Below are positions 7,794-17,702 of a stretch of DNA of 64,000 nucleotides, in pieces. The stretch comes from an uncultured Dialister sp. (GTDB lineage Bacteria > Bacillota > Negativicutes > Veillonellales > Dialisteraceae): NCBI GenBank assembly GCA_900541485.1, contig UQJW01000006.1, positions 51,232 to 115,231 on the forward strand, given 5' to 3'. Below the pieces are notes generated by a model. It ran no database searches. It had not been told where the DNA came from and worked only from the letters and a program-made list of their open reading frames with translations. The position numbers and the translations under genes are program-made. Every line of letters begins with the position of its first letter. Positions within the stretch are counted from its first letter, which is position 1.

Positions 7794-8984
7794 ATGAATA
7801 AGAAAACGGTTTATGACATTGAATTATCAGGGAAAACTGTCTATGTCCGTGTGGATTATAATGTACCCATGGATAAAGAAGGGCATATCACTGATGACCG
7901 AAGAATCCGTGCCACCCTTCCGACGATAGAGTATCTCCTCGGTGCGGGAGTTTCCGGCATAGTTATTGCCAGCCATATGGGCCGCCCGAAAGGAGAAATC
8001 AAACCGGAATTGTCGCTTGAGCCGGTGGCAAAGCGGTTATCCGAGCTTTTAGGGAGACCGGTACAATTTGCTCATGACTGTGTCGGTCAGGAAGTGGCAG
8101 CCCTGAAACAGTCTCTTAAGCAGGGAGATATTCTCCTTTTAGAAAATCTCAGATTCCATAAGGAAGAAGAGAAAAACGGAGAAGATTTTGCCAAGGCACT
8201 GGTTGAAGGGTGCCAAGTGGCAGTGAATGATGCTTTCGGTGTTTCACACAGGGCACATGCTTCTGTTGTGGGTGTAGGTAAGTTATTACCTATGATTTCC
8301 GGACTTTTGTTAAAGAAAGAAATTGATTTTCTTGACGGGGTCATTGAAAAGCCGGAACGTCCCTTTGCAGCCATTATAGGCGGTGCTAAAATCAGTGACA
8401 AAATCCAGGTCATTGCTAATCTGATGGAAAAAGCCGATGTTATATTGATTGGCGGAGGAATGGCGAATACTTTTGTGGCTGCCGAAGGCTATGACATGGG
8501 GAAATCTTTGCAGGACAAAGATCGGTTTGAGCTTGCCCGGAATTTAATGAAAAAGGCAAAAGAAATGGGTTCGACGATTATGTTACCCGTAGATTTCATG
8601 GCAGCAGACGCTTTTGCAGAAGATGCAAACACAAAAGTTTTGGAAGCAAAAGATTTTTCCGATCCCTGGATGGCACTTGATATCGGTCCTAAAACAATCC
8701 GGCTTTATGCGGATACACTGAAGAAAATGAAGACGGTTGTTTGGAATGGGCCTATGGGTGTATTTGAAATGAAAGCTTTTGCAAAGGGAACATTTACCAT
8801 TGCAGAAACCATTGCAGAACTTGATGCGACTACCGTTATCGGCGGAGGAGAGTCGGCTTCCGTGGTGGACCAATTAGGAATCGGAGATAAGTTTTCCCAT
8901 GTTTCTACAGGAGGCGGAGCTTCTCTGGAAATGCTTGAAGGAATGATTTTACCCGGTGTCGCTGTATTGGCTGACAAGGAGTGA
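7794..8984 (+). CDS. pgk: Phosphoglycerate kinase
   Basis: 396 residues. It transfers the phosphate of 1,3-bisphosphoglycerate to ADP in glycolysis. Family landmarks are [12 protein letters not shown] at the N-terminus, SHMGRPKGE, the [14 protein letters not shown] segment, [12 protein letters not shown], the hinge/nucleotide region WNGPMGVFE, and the C-terminal [11 protein letters not shown] with [13 protein letters not shown]. The start is 18 bp after gap. Its end overlaps the SD of tpiA, consistent with a single transcript and possible translational coupling. Confidence 0.97.
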   Translation: MNKKTVYDIELSGKTVYVRVDYNVPMDKEGHITDDRRIRATLPTIEYLLGAGVSGIVIASHMGRPKGEIKPELSLEPVAKRLSELLGRPVQFAHDCVGQEVAALKQSLKQGDILLLENLRFHKEEEKNGEDFAKALVEGCQVAVNDAFGVSHRAHASVVGVGKLLPMISGLLLKKEIDFLDGVIEKPERPFAAIIGGAKISDKIQVIANLMEKADVILIGGGMANTFVAAEGYDMGKSLQDKDRFELARNLMKKAKEMGSTIMLPVDFMAADAFAEDANTKVLEAKDFSDPWMALDIGPKTIRLYADTLKKMKTVVWNGPMGVFEMKAFAKGTFTIAETIAELDATTVIGGGESASVVDQLGIGDKFSHVSTGGGASLEMLEGMILPGVAVLADKE

Positions 8985-8989
8985 TGGGC

Positions 8990-9733
8990 GTGAGAACTGT
9001 TTTAATTGCCGGGAACTGGAAAATGAACCACACGGTTTCTGAAGCAGAGCATTTTTTCAAAGAACTCAAAGTCATAAAAAAAGAAGCTGAACTTTTAATT
9101 TGTCCTCCTTTTACTGATATTCCTTTAGCCCGCTTTATGTTGGGAACATCGTCAATTAAATGGGGTGCACAAAATGTATATCCTGAGGACAAAGGGGCGT
9201 TTACCGGAGAAGTATCACCGGTTATGTTGAAGGATTTGGGATGTACATATGTCATCTGCGGACATTCTGAAAGGCGGCAAATTTTCAAGGAGTCGGACCG
9301 TTTTATCGCGGAAAAGGTAAAGTCTGTTTTTGCTCATGACATGATTCCGATTCTTTGTATCGGAGAAACGCTGGAGGAGCGGGACGGCGGGCAGACGGAA
9401 GAACGTATTTTTGCACAGCTTCAAAACGGAGTTTCAAGCATCAAAAAACAAGATGCAGATAAGCTTGTTATTGCCTATGAACCTATATGGGCAATCGGTA
9501 CGGGAAAAGCAGCAACAGCTGAAAATGCTGAGGCGGTTGCCGCTTTTATACGGCACAGTATGGAAAAGCTGGTCGGAAAAAAGGCAGCCGGAGCCATACG
9601 TATCTTATATGGCGGTTCCGTGAATCCGGACAATGTTTCTGTATTCATTAAAGAAAAAAATATTGATGGCGTACTTATCGGAGGAGCCAGTCTGAAAGCA
9701 TCAGATTTTGCTTCTATTTATAAAAAGGTATAA
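8990..9733 (+). CDS. tpiA: Triose-phosphate isomerase
   Basis: 247 residues from GTG 8990, beginning MRTVLIAGNWKMN. It interconverts dihydroxyacetone phosphate and glyceraldehyde-3-phosphate. The catalytic Lys in NWKMN, His in CGHSERR and Glu in AYEPIWAIGTG are all present, as is the phosphate-binding GGSVNPDN and GVLIGGASL. Two earlier starts (GTG 8981, ATG 8984) are in frame, but the AAGGAG at 8976-8981 leaves the ideal 8-nt spacing only for GTG 8990. The SD lies inside the end of pgk. Confidence 0.95.
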   Translation: MRTVLIAGNWKMNHTVSEAEHFFKELKVIKKEAELLICPPFTDIPLARFMLGTSSIKWGAQNVYPEDKGAFTGEVSPVMLKDLGCTYVICGHSERRQIFKESDRFIAEKVKSVFAHDMIPILCIGETLEERDGGQTEERIFAQLQNGVSSIKKQDADKLVIAYEPIWAIGTGKAATAENAEAVAAFIRHSMEKLVGKKAAGAIRILYGGSVNPDNVSVFIKEKNIDGVLIGGASLKASDFASIYKKV

Positions 9734-11041
<1,308 letters not shown>

Positions 11042-11048
11042 AAACAAA

Positions 11049-11087
11049 GAAAAAGAAGTTTCCTCAGACAGGAAACTTCTTTTTCTT
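11049..11087 (+). terminator. Rho-independent terminator of the glycolytic operon
   Basis: AGAAGTTTCCT and AGGAAACTTCT form a perfect stem around a five-base loop (CAGAC), followed by TTTTTCTT. Confidence 0.95.
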
Positions 11088-11374
11088 ATGAGCAATAAAT
11101 GAATACTATACGGATGATAGAAAAATTCTATACATATAGGGGGTATATGTATGTTATAAAAATATCAGCCTTATAAATGAGATAAATTTTCAATTATGAT
11201 TACATGAGAAAATAGAAGATTATAAATATTCTTTGTATACATGCGCATTTTTCACATTTTTTATGACGAAAAAGAAAAAATAAAATATTTCTCAAAAGAA
11301 AAAATATAACTCATAAATTAATGAATCGCATTAAAATATCTAATTTTTTTTATAATAAAAATAGAATAAAATGC
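11088..11374. other. AT-rich intergenic stretch with a perfect inverted repeat
   Basis: No gene is visible here. The one clear structure is ATACATATA-GGGGG-TATATGTAT at 11130-11152, a perfect 9-bp inverted repeat with a five-G loop. The rest is A/T tracts. Confidence 0.6.
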
Positions 11375-11402
11375 TTGAATTTGTATAAAATTATGGTATC
11401 AT
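11375..11402 (+). promoter_or_regulatory. Candidate promoter of the response-regulator operon
   Basis: -35 TTGAAT (11375-11380) and -10 TATCAT (11397-11402) at 16 bp spacing. It implies a leader of about 150 nt, very rich in A and T, before the response-regulator start. Confidence 0.5.
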
Positions 11403-11558
11403 TAAATCGAGGACAATAAAGCTCTTGTGCAATCCATGAAATCATTTGGTAAAAAAATAATAATATGCCAATAAAAAAGAATTGCAAAAAATAATAATAA
11501 AAAAAGAGTAGTTTTTTATTTGTTATGATTTATTTGTTATTTGGGGAGGAACCTTATT

Positions 11559-12239
11559 ATGAGAAAATGTGTATTAATTGTTGAAAGTGATCCGAGTGTA
11601 AGCCGTTTTATGCAGCTTAAATTGGAGGAGGAAGGATTTTCCTGCTTAATTGATAATATAGGAGATTCGGTTGTGGATTTAGCCGGACAACGTCAGGCGG
11701 ATATCATTATCCTTGACCCGGATGAACCTATGAAAAACGGGGGAGAAATCCTTGAAAAGGTGAGAGAAATCAGCTCACTCCCTATTATTTATTTGTCTGC
11801 AGATGCCAGTGTAGATGCCAAGGTAGTAGCATTAAATGCCGGGGCTGACGATTATATTACAAAACCATATGCGACGAAGGAATTGATTGCCAGACTTCAT
11901 TCGGCACTTCGTCGTCATGAAGAGCCGAAAATTATAGTCGATCCTTCCTTTACTATTGGCGATTTAGCGATTTATCCCGACCGTCATGAGGTACGTGCAG
12001 GGGATGAAGTGATCGATCTGACAAAGAAAGAATTTGACTTGCTCTTATTCCTGGCAAAAAATAAAAATCGTGTCTTAAAAAGAGAAGAAGTACTTGAAAA
12101 AGTATGGGGGTACGGATATGCAGGCAAAACAAATATCGTAGATGTATATATCCGTTATCTCCGCAGTAAAATTGATGAAAAAGTCGGGAAGAAATATATC
12201 CATACAGTTCGTGGTATCGGATATGTAGCCAGAGACTGA
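11559..12239 (+). CDS. OmpR/PhoB-family response regulator, orphan
   Basis: 226 residues. Residues 1-115 are a receiver domain and about 128-226 an OmpR-type winged helix (RHEVRAGDEVIDLTKKEFDLL, then VDVYIRYLRSKIDEK and HTVRGIGYV). The phosphoacceptor Asp53 (IIILDPDEP), Ser80 and Lys102 (TKP) are kept. The acidic pocket reads VESDP instead of the usual VDDEP, so the second metal-binding acid is Ser. The start ATG 11559 follows GGGGAGGA at 8 nt. No histidine kinase is nearby; the next genes are RNase M5 and RsmA, so the partner kinase is elsewhere or absent. Its target genes are unknown. Confidence 0.92.
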   Translation: MRKCVLIVESDPSVSRFMQLKLEEEGFSCLIDNIGDSVVDLAGQRQADIIILDPDEPMKNGGEILEKVREISSLPIIYLSADASVDAKVVALNAGADDYITKPYATKELIARLHSALRRHEEPKIIVDPSFTIGDLAIYPDRHEVRAGDEVIDLTKKEFDLLLFLAKNKNRVLKREEVLEKVWGYGYAGKTNIVDVYIRYLRSKIDEKVGKKYIHTVRGIGYVARD

Positions 12240-12240
12240 T

Positions 12241-12792
12241 ATGATTCGCCAAGTTATCGTTGTTGAGGGCAAATCGGATATTGCCCGTGTCAAACAGGCG
12301 GTAGAAGCGGATATAATTGCGACCGGAGGCTTTGCCCTCCGGTCTGCTGTTATAGAAGATATTCGCACCGCTTATAAAAAAAGAGGAATCATAATTTTGA
12401 CGGATCCGGACGGACCGGGAGAAAGAATCCGGGCACGTCTCACTTCTTTATTTCCCGAAGCACTCCATGCATTTGTTCCAAAAGCGGAAGCTTCCACTGC
12501 CGATGATGTGGGAATAGAAGACGCTTCACCGGAAGCTATAAAAAGGGCTCTTGCTAAGGTGAGGCTTTTACATCAGAATGAATCGGGATTATTTACCATG
12601 TCTGATTTATGGGAAGCGGGACTTATGGGAAGTGAAAATGCTTCCTGTAAAAGAGCTGCTCTAGGAGCATCTCTCGGAATTGGGTTTGGTAACGGGAAAC
12701 AATTTTTAAAGAGGCTCAACCATTTTGGTATCACAAAGGAAGAATGGAAGTCGGCACTGGAACAATTAGGAGAAAATAATGAAAGATGCTAA
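12241..12792 (+). CDS. rnmV: Ribonuclease M5 (5S rRNA maturation)
   Basis: 183 residues with a TOPRIM domain: the catalytic Glu in VIVVEGKSD near the N-terminus and the acidic DPDGPGERIR motif at about 58-67. RNase M5 trims the precursor of 5S rRNA at both ends. The neighbour rsmA/ksgA immediately downstream, overlapping by 14 bp, is the conserved Firmicute arrangement and supports the call. The start is one base after the response-regulator stop, so the three genes are probably one transcript. Confidence 0.93.
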   Translation: MIRQVIVVEGKSDIARVKQAVEADIIATGGFALRSAVIEDIRTAYKKRGIIILTDPDGPGERIRARLTSLFPEALHAFVPKAEASTADDVGIEDASPEAIKRALAKVRLLHQNESGLFTMSDLWEAGLMGSENASCKRAALGASLGIGFGNGKQFLKRLNHFGITKEEWKSALEQLGENNERC

Positions 12793-13633
12793 TTTGGCGG
12801 ATAAAAAGGTTGTTACCTATATCATCCGCCGTTTTGGAATTCGTGCAAAGCACAGATTGGGGCAAAATTTTTTAATCAGACCCGATGTCGTGGCGGCTAT
12901 TGCAGAGGCGGCAGAAATAGGTGAAGGCAGCTCTGTTTTAGAAATAGGAGCAGGTATCGGGACATTGACACAAGCATTGGCAGAGACAGGGGCGGATGTA
13001 ACAGCCTTTGAAATTGATCAAAGTTTGGAAAAAGTATTGTCCCATACTTTAGAGTCTTACGATAATGTTCAGATAATATATGAAGATATACTGAAAACAA
13101 ATTTGAAAGAAAGGCTCGGAAATAAAGAGTGGCATGCGGCGGCCAATCTTCCCTATTATATTACGACGCCTATCCTGCTGTATTTAATCCGCTCAGAGCT
13201 TCCCATTTCTTTATTTGTTTTTATGATGCAAAAAGAAGTGGCAGACCGTATTATGGCATCTCCGGGAACAAAAGACTACGGGGCATTGACCATTGCCGTC
13301 CGGTTTGACTGTACAGTAGAAAGGGTTCTGAATATTGCACCTGATGCATTTTTGCCCAGACCTGCCGTCACATCAACGGTTTTAAAAATACGGAGAAGAA
13401 AAGAACCTGCCGTAAAGGTAAAGGACAGAAATCTTTTTTTCCGGCTGGTAAAAATGGGATTCGGGCAAAGGCGTAAAGTATTTACCAATGCTATGAAAGC
13501 AGGAGGCATCGATGCAGATTTGGGAAAGAAGATTCTTACTGTTGCAGGGATTGACGGAACCCGCCGGGGAGAAACATTCTCCATGGAAGAATATGCAGCA
13601 TTGGCAGATGCCTGGTATGATTTAAAAGAGTAA
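12779..13633 (+). CDS. rsmA: 16S rRNA dimethyladenosine transferase RsmA/KsgA
   Basis: 284 residues. It dimethylates two adjacent adenosines in the 3'-terminal helix of 16S rRNA during 30S maturation. AKHRLGQNFL starts the catalytic domain; LEIGAGIGTLT is the SAM-binding motif, and NLPYYITTPIL carries the NLPY catalytic motif. The C-terminal part (VKMGFGQRRKVFTNAMK) matches the RNA-binding lobe. It begins inside the end of rnmV, indicating coupling, and a strong terminator follows. Confidence 0.96.
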   Translation: MKDANLADKKVVTYIIRRFGIRAKHRLGQNFLIRPDVVAAIAEAAEIGEGSSVLEIGAGIGTLTQALAETGADVTAFEIDQSLEKVLSHTLESYDNVQIIYEDILKTNLKERLGNKEWHAAANLPYYITTPILLYLIRSELPISLFVFMMQKEVADRIMASPGTKDYGALTIAVRFDCTVERVLNIAPDAFLPRPAVTSTVLKIRRRKEPAVKVKDRNLFFRLVKMGFGQRRKVFTNAMKAGGIDADLGKKILTVAGIDGTRRGETFSMEEYAALADAWYDLKE

Positions 13634-13641
13634 ATAAAAAC

Positions 13642-13680
13642 AAAACGGTGGAGGCAAATTAAGCTCCATCGTTTTACTTT
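13642..13680 (+). terminator. Rho-independent terminator after rsmA
   Basis: AAAACGGTGGAG pairs with CTCCATCGTTTT (one G-U pair) around an eight-base loop. The downstream T-rich end overlaps the -35 of the next promoter. Confidence 0.9.
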
Positions 13681-13706
13681 ACAAAAAACCTTAATGAATA
13701 TATAAT
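13678..13706 (+). promoter_or_regulatory. Promoter of the serS T-box transcript
   Basis: -35 TTTACA (13678-13683) and perfect -10 TATAAT (13701-13706) with 17 bp spacing. Predicted initiation near 13713, just before the T-box. Confidence 0.75.
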
Positions 13707-13712
13707 AAATAA

Positions 13713-13918
13713 AACACAGGGAAAGAGAAAATATTTTTCGTATGTACATCAGAGAACAGGCGGTCGGTGCGAGCCTTGGCAAAGAAAAATTTTCCGCTCT
13801 GGAGTGGCCGGTGAAGAATCGGACGGCTTGTAACCGTTATTTACTGAAAGTTGGCTTATGCAAGTTGGGTGGTACCGCGATGACTTCGTCCCATGAAAGG
13901 GAGAGGTCTTTTTTTATT
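13713..13918 (+). ncRNA. T-box leader controlling serS (serine-tRNA responsive)
   Basis: The element has the T-box hallmarks. Stem I starts with CAGAGAACAGG and the GGTGCGAGCC motif (about 13750-13775). The T-box sequence GGGTGGTACCGCG (13867-13879) pairs with the acceptor end of uncharged tRNA. A terminator hairpin, GACTTCGTCCC with GGGAGAGGTC followed by a T run (13882-13917), is mutually exclusive with the antiterminator. The probable specifier codon is TCC (13793-13795, serine), followed by a purine. It is directly upstream of serS. Low charging of tRNA-Ser would allow read-through. The specifier position is inferred by eye. Confidence 0.9.
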
Positions 13919-13956
13919 ATCTGTAGTGGTGAAAAATTTTATAAGGAGTGGAAGCT

Positions 13957-15261
13957 ATGCTGGATATTAAATTTATAAGAGAAAATACGGAAGCTGTCAG
14001 AAAAAATTTATTGAATCGTCATAACGATTTTGATTTGGATGAAGTTTTGCGGCTTGACGAAAAGAGGCGGGAGCTGCTGAAACAGACAGAATCTTTGAAA
14101 AGTAAGCGTAACGCAGAAAGCAAAAATATTGCCATCGCCAAGAAAAAAGGCGAAGATGCTTCGGCTGCCATCACAGCAATGCGTGAAGTGGGAGATGAAA
14201 TTTCCCGGATTGATAAAGAGCTGGATCAGATAGAAACAAAGCAAAAGGATTTATTGCTCCGCATTCCGAATATGACCGACCAATCCGTTCCGATAGGAAA
14301 AGATGATACAGAGAATCCCGAGGTTCGCAAATGGGGAGAAATACCGGTATTTGATTTTCCGGTCAAGGAACACTATGAATTAGGAGAAGAGTTAGGAATC
14401 TTAGACTCGGAAAGAGCAGGAAAGGTAGCGGGAGCACGTTTCTACTTTTATCTGAGTATGGCAGCAAGACTGGAAAGAGCGGTTTATAACTTTATGCTTG
14501 ATGTCCATACGCAGCAGGGAGATTTCACGGAAGTGATTCCTCCGTACATTATCAATGAAAATTCAATGAGAGGAACAGGACAACTGCCCAAGTTTGAAGA
14601 AGATATGTATAAAGTTGAAGGAGAATCCATGTATATGACTCCGACGGCAGAAGTTCCTTTGACAAATTATTTTGCAGGAGAAATATTGGATGCAGCTATG
14701 CTTCCTGTCCATCTGACGGCATTGACACCCTGTTTCCGGAAAGAAGCGGGATCTGCAGGCAAAGATACTCGCGGTCTGATCCGGCAACATCAGTTCCATA
14801 AGGTGGAGATGGTAAAATATTGTAAGCCTGAAGACAGCTGGGTAGAACTGGAAAGCTTAACGGCAGAAGGAGAAAAAATCTTACAGTTGTTAAAGCTTCC
14901 GTATCATGTAGTATGCCTTTGCACCGGAGATATCGGATTCTCTTCCGCTAAAACTTATGACATAGAAGTGTGGATGCCCGGACAGGCGAAATACAGAGAA
15001 ATTTCATCGTGCTCCAATTGTCTTGATTTCCAAGCACGCCGTGCCAATATCCGTTTCCGCCGTCATCCCGGGGATAAGCCTGAATTTGTCCATACATTAA
15101 ACGGTTCGGGACTTGCAGTCGGCCGTACAGTGGCTGCCATTATGGAAAATTATCAGCAGGAAGACGGAACGATTCTTGTACCGGAGGCTTTGCGCCCGTA
15201 CATGAACGGAATTGAAGTTATCGGTAAAAAAGACGGTTTCAAAAGCTCTAAAGGCGAATAA
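13957..15261 (+). CDS. serS: Seryl-tRNA synthetase
   Basis: 434 residues. It charges tRNA-Ser with serine. The N-terminal antiparallel coiled coil that grips the tRNA long arm is at about 25-110 (charged, KRRELLKQTESLKSKRNAES). Class II motifs follow: TAEVPLTNYF with motif 2 CFRKEAGSAGKDTRGLIRQHQF, and motif 3 NGSGLAVGRTVAAIMENYQ. ATG 13957 has an AAGGAG 8 nt upstream; a GTG at 13948 overlaps that SD and is rejected. It is regulated by the T-box leader. Confidence 0.97.
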   Translation: MLDIKFIRENTEAVRKNLLNRHNDFDLDEVLRLDEKRRELLKQTESLKSKRNAESKNIAIAKKKGEDASAAITAMREVGDEISRIDKELDQIETKQKDLLLRIPNMTDQSVPIGKDDTENPEVRKWGEIPVFDFPVKEHYELGEELGILDSERAGKVAGARFYFYLSMAARLERAVYNFMLDVHTQQGDFTEVIPPYIINENSMRGTGQLPKFEEDMYKVEGESMYMTPTAEVPLTNYFAGEILDAAMLPVHLTALTPCFRKEAGSAGKDTRGLIRQHQFHKVEMVKYCKPEDSWVELESLTAEGEKILQLLKLPYHVVCLCTGDIGFSSAKTYDIEVWMPGQAKYREISSCSNCLDFQARRANIRFRRHPGDKPEFVHTLNGSGLAVGRTVAAIMENYQQEDGTILVPEALRPYMNGIEVIGKKDGFKSSKGE

Positions 15262-15341
15262 TTAATATATAATAAAAAAGAGTATAGTATAATGAAAATA
15301 CAGAATAATTTCTTCGTGTTTATCAGAAGGGAGGAGTGTGC

Positions 15342-16064
15342 TTGCTGAAAAATTTATGCTTTGGAAGCTTTGCGGGGGCAGGGACATTTTTCAGTCCTTT
15401 AAACAATTATGCCGGTAATGGAATTTATGAGCCGGAATGGTATCAGATGCCTTTTGTGGAAGCGATTTTGGCGGCAATTATATTTATTTCTATTGTGGCA
15501 GAGATAAAGACGGCCGGATTTTCCGGCGGAGGACTTGTTGCGGTGATAGCAGGAGGGTTTCTTCTGGGAGCGAATTGGAATGGCGAGAATATAGCCTGGT
15601 TGGAATTTCTTCTTTATTTTGGCGGCATCGCTTTGATTCTGCTTGACATATTTCTACTCTTGTCGGGAATTGGTATTGCTATCGGCCTGATAGCCGTTAT
15701 TGGCGGACTTTACTTGACGTTTGGTGCAGATATGACAGCTTTGTGGGTTTTATCATTGGCTATTATCCTTGCTATTGTAGGGTTTTACTTCTTGGCAGAG
15801 CATTTGCCGCAAAGCCGGTTTTGGGAAAAAATCACTTTGCAATCTTCCTTGTCTTCTACGGCAGGCTACGTTTCCTCTTCTAAGGATTTAAAAAGCTATG
15901 AAGGAGAAACCGGTGTGGCAATTACTGTTCTCCGCCCGTCAGGGAAAGTCCGAATTAAGGAAGAAGTGCTTGATGCTGCTTCAAGTGGCGAGTTTATAAA
16001 AAGCGGCACAGCAATTAAGGTGTTACGGGCAGAAAATAATTATCTGGTAGTAGAAAAAATTTAA
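15342..16064 (+). CDS. NfeD-family membrane protein (short form)
   Basis: 240 residues. The N-terminal half has four to five hydrophobic segments (PFVEAILAAIIFISIVA, GGGLVAVIAGGFLLG, FLLYFGGIALILLDIFLLL, LWVLSLAIILAIVGFYFLA). The C-terminal 70 residues (ETGVAITVLRPSGKVRI to NNYLVVEKI) form the NfeD OB-fold. There is no N-terminal ClpP-like protease domain, so this is the short NfeD1b type found beside flotillins. The start is uncertain: TTG 15342 lies 5 nt after GGGAGGAG, while GTG 15336 overlaps it. It is followed 32 bp later by FloA, the standard Firmicute pair. Confidence 0.9.
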   Translation: MLKNLCFGSFAGAGTFFSPLNNYAGNGIYEPEWYQMPFVEAILAAIIFISIVAEIKTAGFSGGGLVAVIAGGFLLGANWNGENIAWLEFLLYFGGIALILLDIFLLLSGIGIAIGLIAVIGGLYLTFGADMTALWVLSLAIILAIVGFYFLAEHLPQSRFWEKITLQSSLSSTAGYVSSSKDLKSYEGETGVAITVLRPSGKVRIKEEVLDAASSGEFIKSGTAIKVLRAENNYLVVEKI

Positions 16065-16096
16065 TTATTGTGAATTGAAACGGTAGGAGGAATAGA

Positions 16097-17074
16097 ATGG
16101 AAGAGTTATTGATGATTCCCGTTTTTACTATAGTTACGGCGATATTTGCGATATTGGTATTGCTTCATTTTGTCCCTGTAGGACTTTGGATATCGGCTTT
16201 AGCAGCGGGGGTACAAATTTCTTTGTTTAATCTTGTAGGAATGAGGATTCGTCGGGTAGAACCGAGAATGATTGTACTCCCTTTAATTAAAGGAACCAAG
16301 GCAGGATTGGGAATTAATGTGAATCAGTTGGAAGCTCATTATCTGGCCGGCGGTAATGTCGATAATGTAGTGGATGCTCTTATTGCGGCCCATCGAGCAC
16401 AAATAGATCTTACCTTTGAGCAGGCGGCAGCTATTGATTTAGCGGGAAGAAATGTACTGGAAGCCGTACAGATGAGTGTCAATCCGAAAGTAATTGAAAC
16501 ACCGACGATTTCGGCAGTGGCTAAAAACGGAATTGAATTAAAAGTCAGAGCAAGAGTGACGGTTCGTGCCAACATAGACCGCCTTGTCGGCGGCGCGGGT
16601 GAAGCAACTATTATTGCCCGTGTAGGGGAAGGAATTGTTACGACTGTCGGTTCTTCAGAAAAGCATACCGATGTGCTTGAAAACCCCGATCATATTTCCC
16701 GTACGGTTCTCGGTAAAGGACTTGATTCGGGTACGGCCTTTGAAATTTTATCCATTGATATTGCCGATGTCGATGTAGGAAGAAATATCGGAGCACAATT
16801 ACAGACTGACCAGGCAGAAGCCGATAAGGAAATAGCCCAGGCCAGAGCGGAGGAAAGACGTGCTATGGCAGTGGCACAGGAGCAGGAAATGCGTGCTTAT
16901 ACACAGGAAATGCAGGCTAAGGTGGTAGAGGCCCAGGCAGAAGTACCGAAAGCGATGGCCGATGCACTCCGTGATGGGAATTTAGGAGTTATGGATTATT
17001 ATAATATGCGAAATATTGTGGCAGATACGGATATGCGTGAAAAAATTGCCGGTAATCCGGGAAACAAGAAGTGA
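16097..17074 (+). CDS. floA: Flotillin-like protein FloA (SPFH domain)
   Basis: 325 residues closely matching the YqfA/FloA family, membrane scaffolds of functional membrane microdomains. It has an N-terminal hairpin membrane segment (about 8-42) and an SPFH domain (about 50-230, including [23 protein letters not shown] split by variable bases and [27 protein letters not shown]). An Ala/Glu-rich coiled coil (about 240-300: [19 protein letters not shown]) mediates oligomerisation. Together with NfeD upstream it forms the conserved pair. Two unknown membrane-anchored proteins follow directly. Confidence 0.95.
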   Translation: MEELLMIPVFTIVTAIFAILVLLHFVPVGLWISALAAGVQISLFNLVGMRIRRVEPRMIVLPLIKGTKAGLGINVNQLEAHYLAGGNVDNVVDALIAAHRAQIDLTFEQAAAIDLAGRNVLEAVQMSVNPKVIETPTISAVAKNGIELKVRARVTVRANIDRLVGGAGEATIIARVGEGIVTTVGSSEKHTDVLENPDHISRTVLGKGLDSGTAFEILSIDIADVDVGRNIGAQLQTDQAEADKEIAQARAEERRAMAVAQEQEMRAYTQEMQAKVVEAQAEVPKAMADALRDGNLGVMDYYNMRNIVADTDMREKIAGNPGNKK

Positions 17075-17077
17075 TGT

Positions 17078-17701
17078 ATGGGACAGTTTGATTGGACGGG
17101 AATTCTCTTTTTTCTGATTTGGGGGATATTTTTCTTTCAAGGTTTGTTTCGCAGAAAAAAGAAAAAAATAAATACGCCGGAACAACCGGAAGAAATGAGA
17201 GTGCCTCAGCCGTTACCGGAAAAACCTTCTCATAGGGACACCGTTTCTTCACACGGGAAAAGAGAAGGTGAGTATAATTTTCAGGAATTGAGGAAACGGA
17301 TTCTTAATTCCTGGGGCATACAAGAAGGAAAGAAGAAAACGGAAGAAATGGACCTTCCTGATGAGATGGAGCAGGAGGTTTACAGAGAAGAAGCGCGGGA
17401 ACGAAAAAAAGTTATCCGGAAAAAAGTAATTAAAAAGGTTGTAAAGAAACCGAAAGCGGAAGAAGTTTCGGCCAATTCCGGACAGAATCCGTACAGAGGC
17501 TATGTATCCGGAAAAATGGAGGAAAAAACAGCCACCGCTGCCATATCGGTAAAGAAGGAAACAAGTGATTTTATAAATATGGGAAAAAGCTGGACAGAAG
17601 AGGATTTGAAGAAATGGGTAGTTTATGATGCGGTGTTCGGCCGTCCCAGAAGTAAAGCTTCATGGAAACCGTTATCTTGTCGGAATGAGATGAATCAATA
17701 A
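17078..17701 (+). CDS. Unknown membrane-anchored, highly charged protein downstream of FloA
   Basis: 207 residues; I do not recognise a named family. Residues 5-24 are one hydrophobic, aromatic-rich segment (TGILFFLIWGIFFFQGLF) followed by a basic cluster RRKKKK. That predicts an N-out single-pass anchor with a cytoplasmic body. The middle is low-complexity and very charged, with a lysine-rich run RKKVIRKKVIKKVVKKPK at about 113-130. The C-terminus has an ordered-looking motif WTEEDLKKWVVYDAVFGRPRS that resembles a tail seen in other Firmicute membrane-associated proteins (from memory). It starts 3 bp after floA, suggesting a role with the flotillin; this is inference. Confidence 0.8.
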   Translation: MGQFDWTGILFFLIWGIFFFQGLFRRKKKKINTPEQPEEMRVPQPLPEKPSHRDTVSSHGKREGEYNFQELRKRILNSWGIQEGKKKTEEMDLPDEMEQEVYREEARERKKVIRKKVIKKVVKKPKAEEVSANSGQNPYRGYVSGKMEEKTATAAISVKKETSDFINMGKSWTEEDLKKWVVYDAVFGRPRSKASWKPLSCRNEMNQ

Positions 17702-17702
17702 T

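Noticed and set aside
13742..13978. A 78-residue open frame before serS
   Set aside because: It lies wholly within the T-box leader and overlaps the serS start; the RNA element explains the conservation of this DNA.
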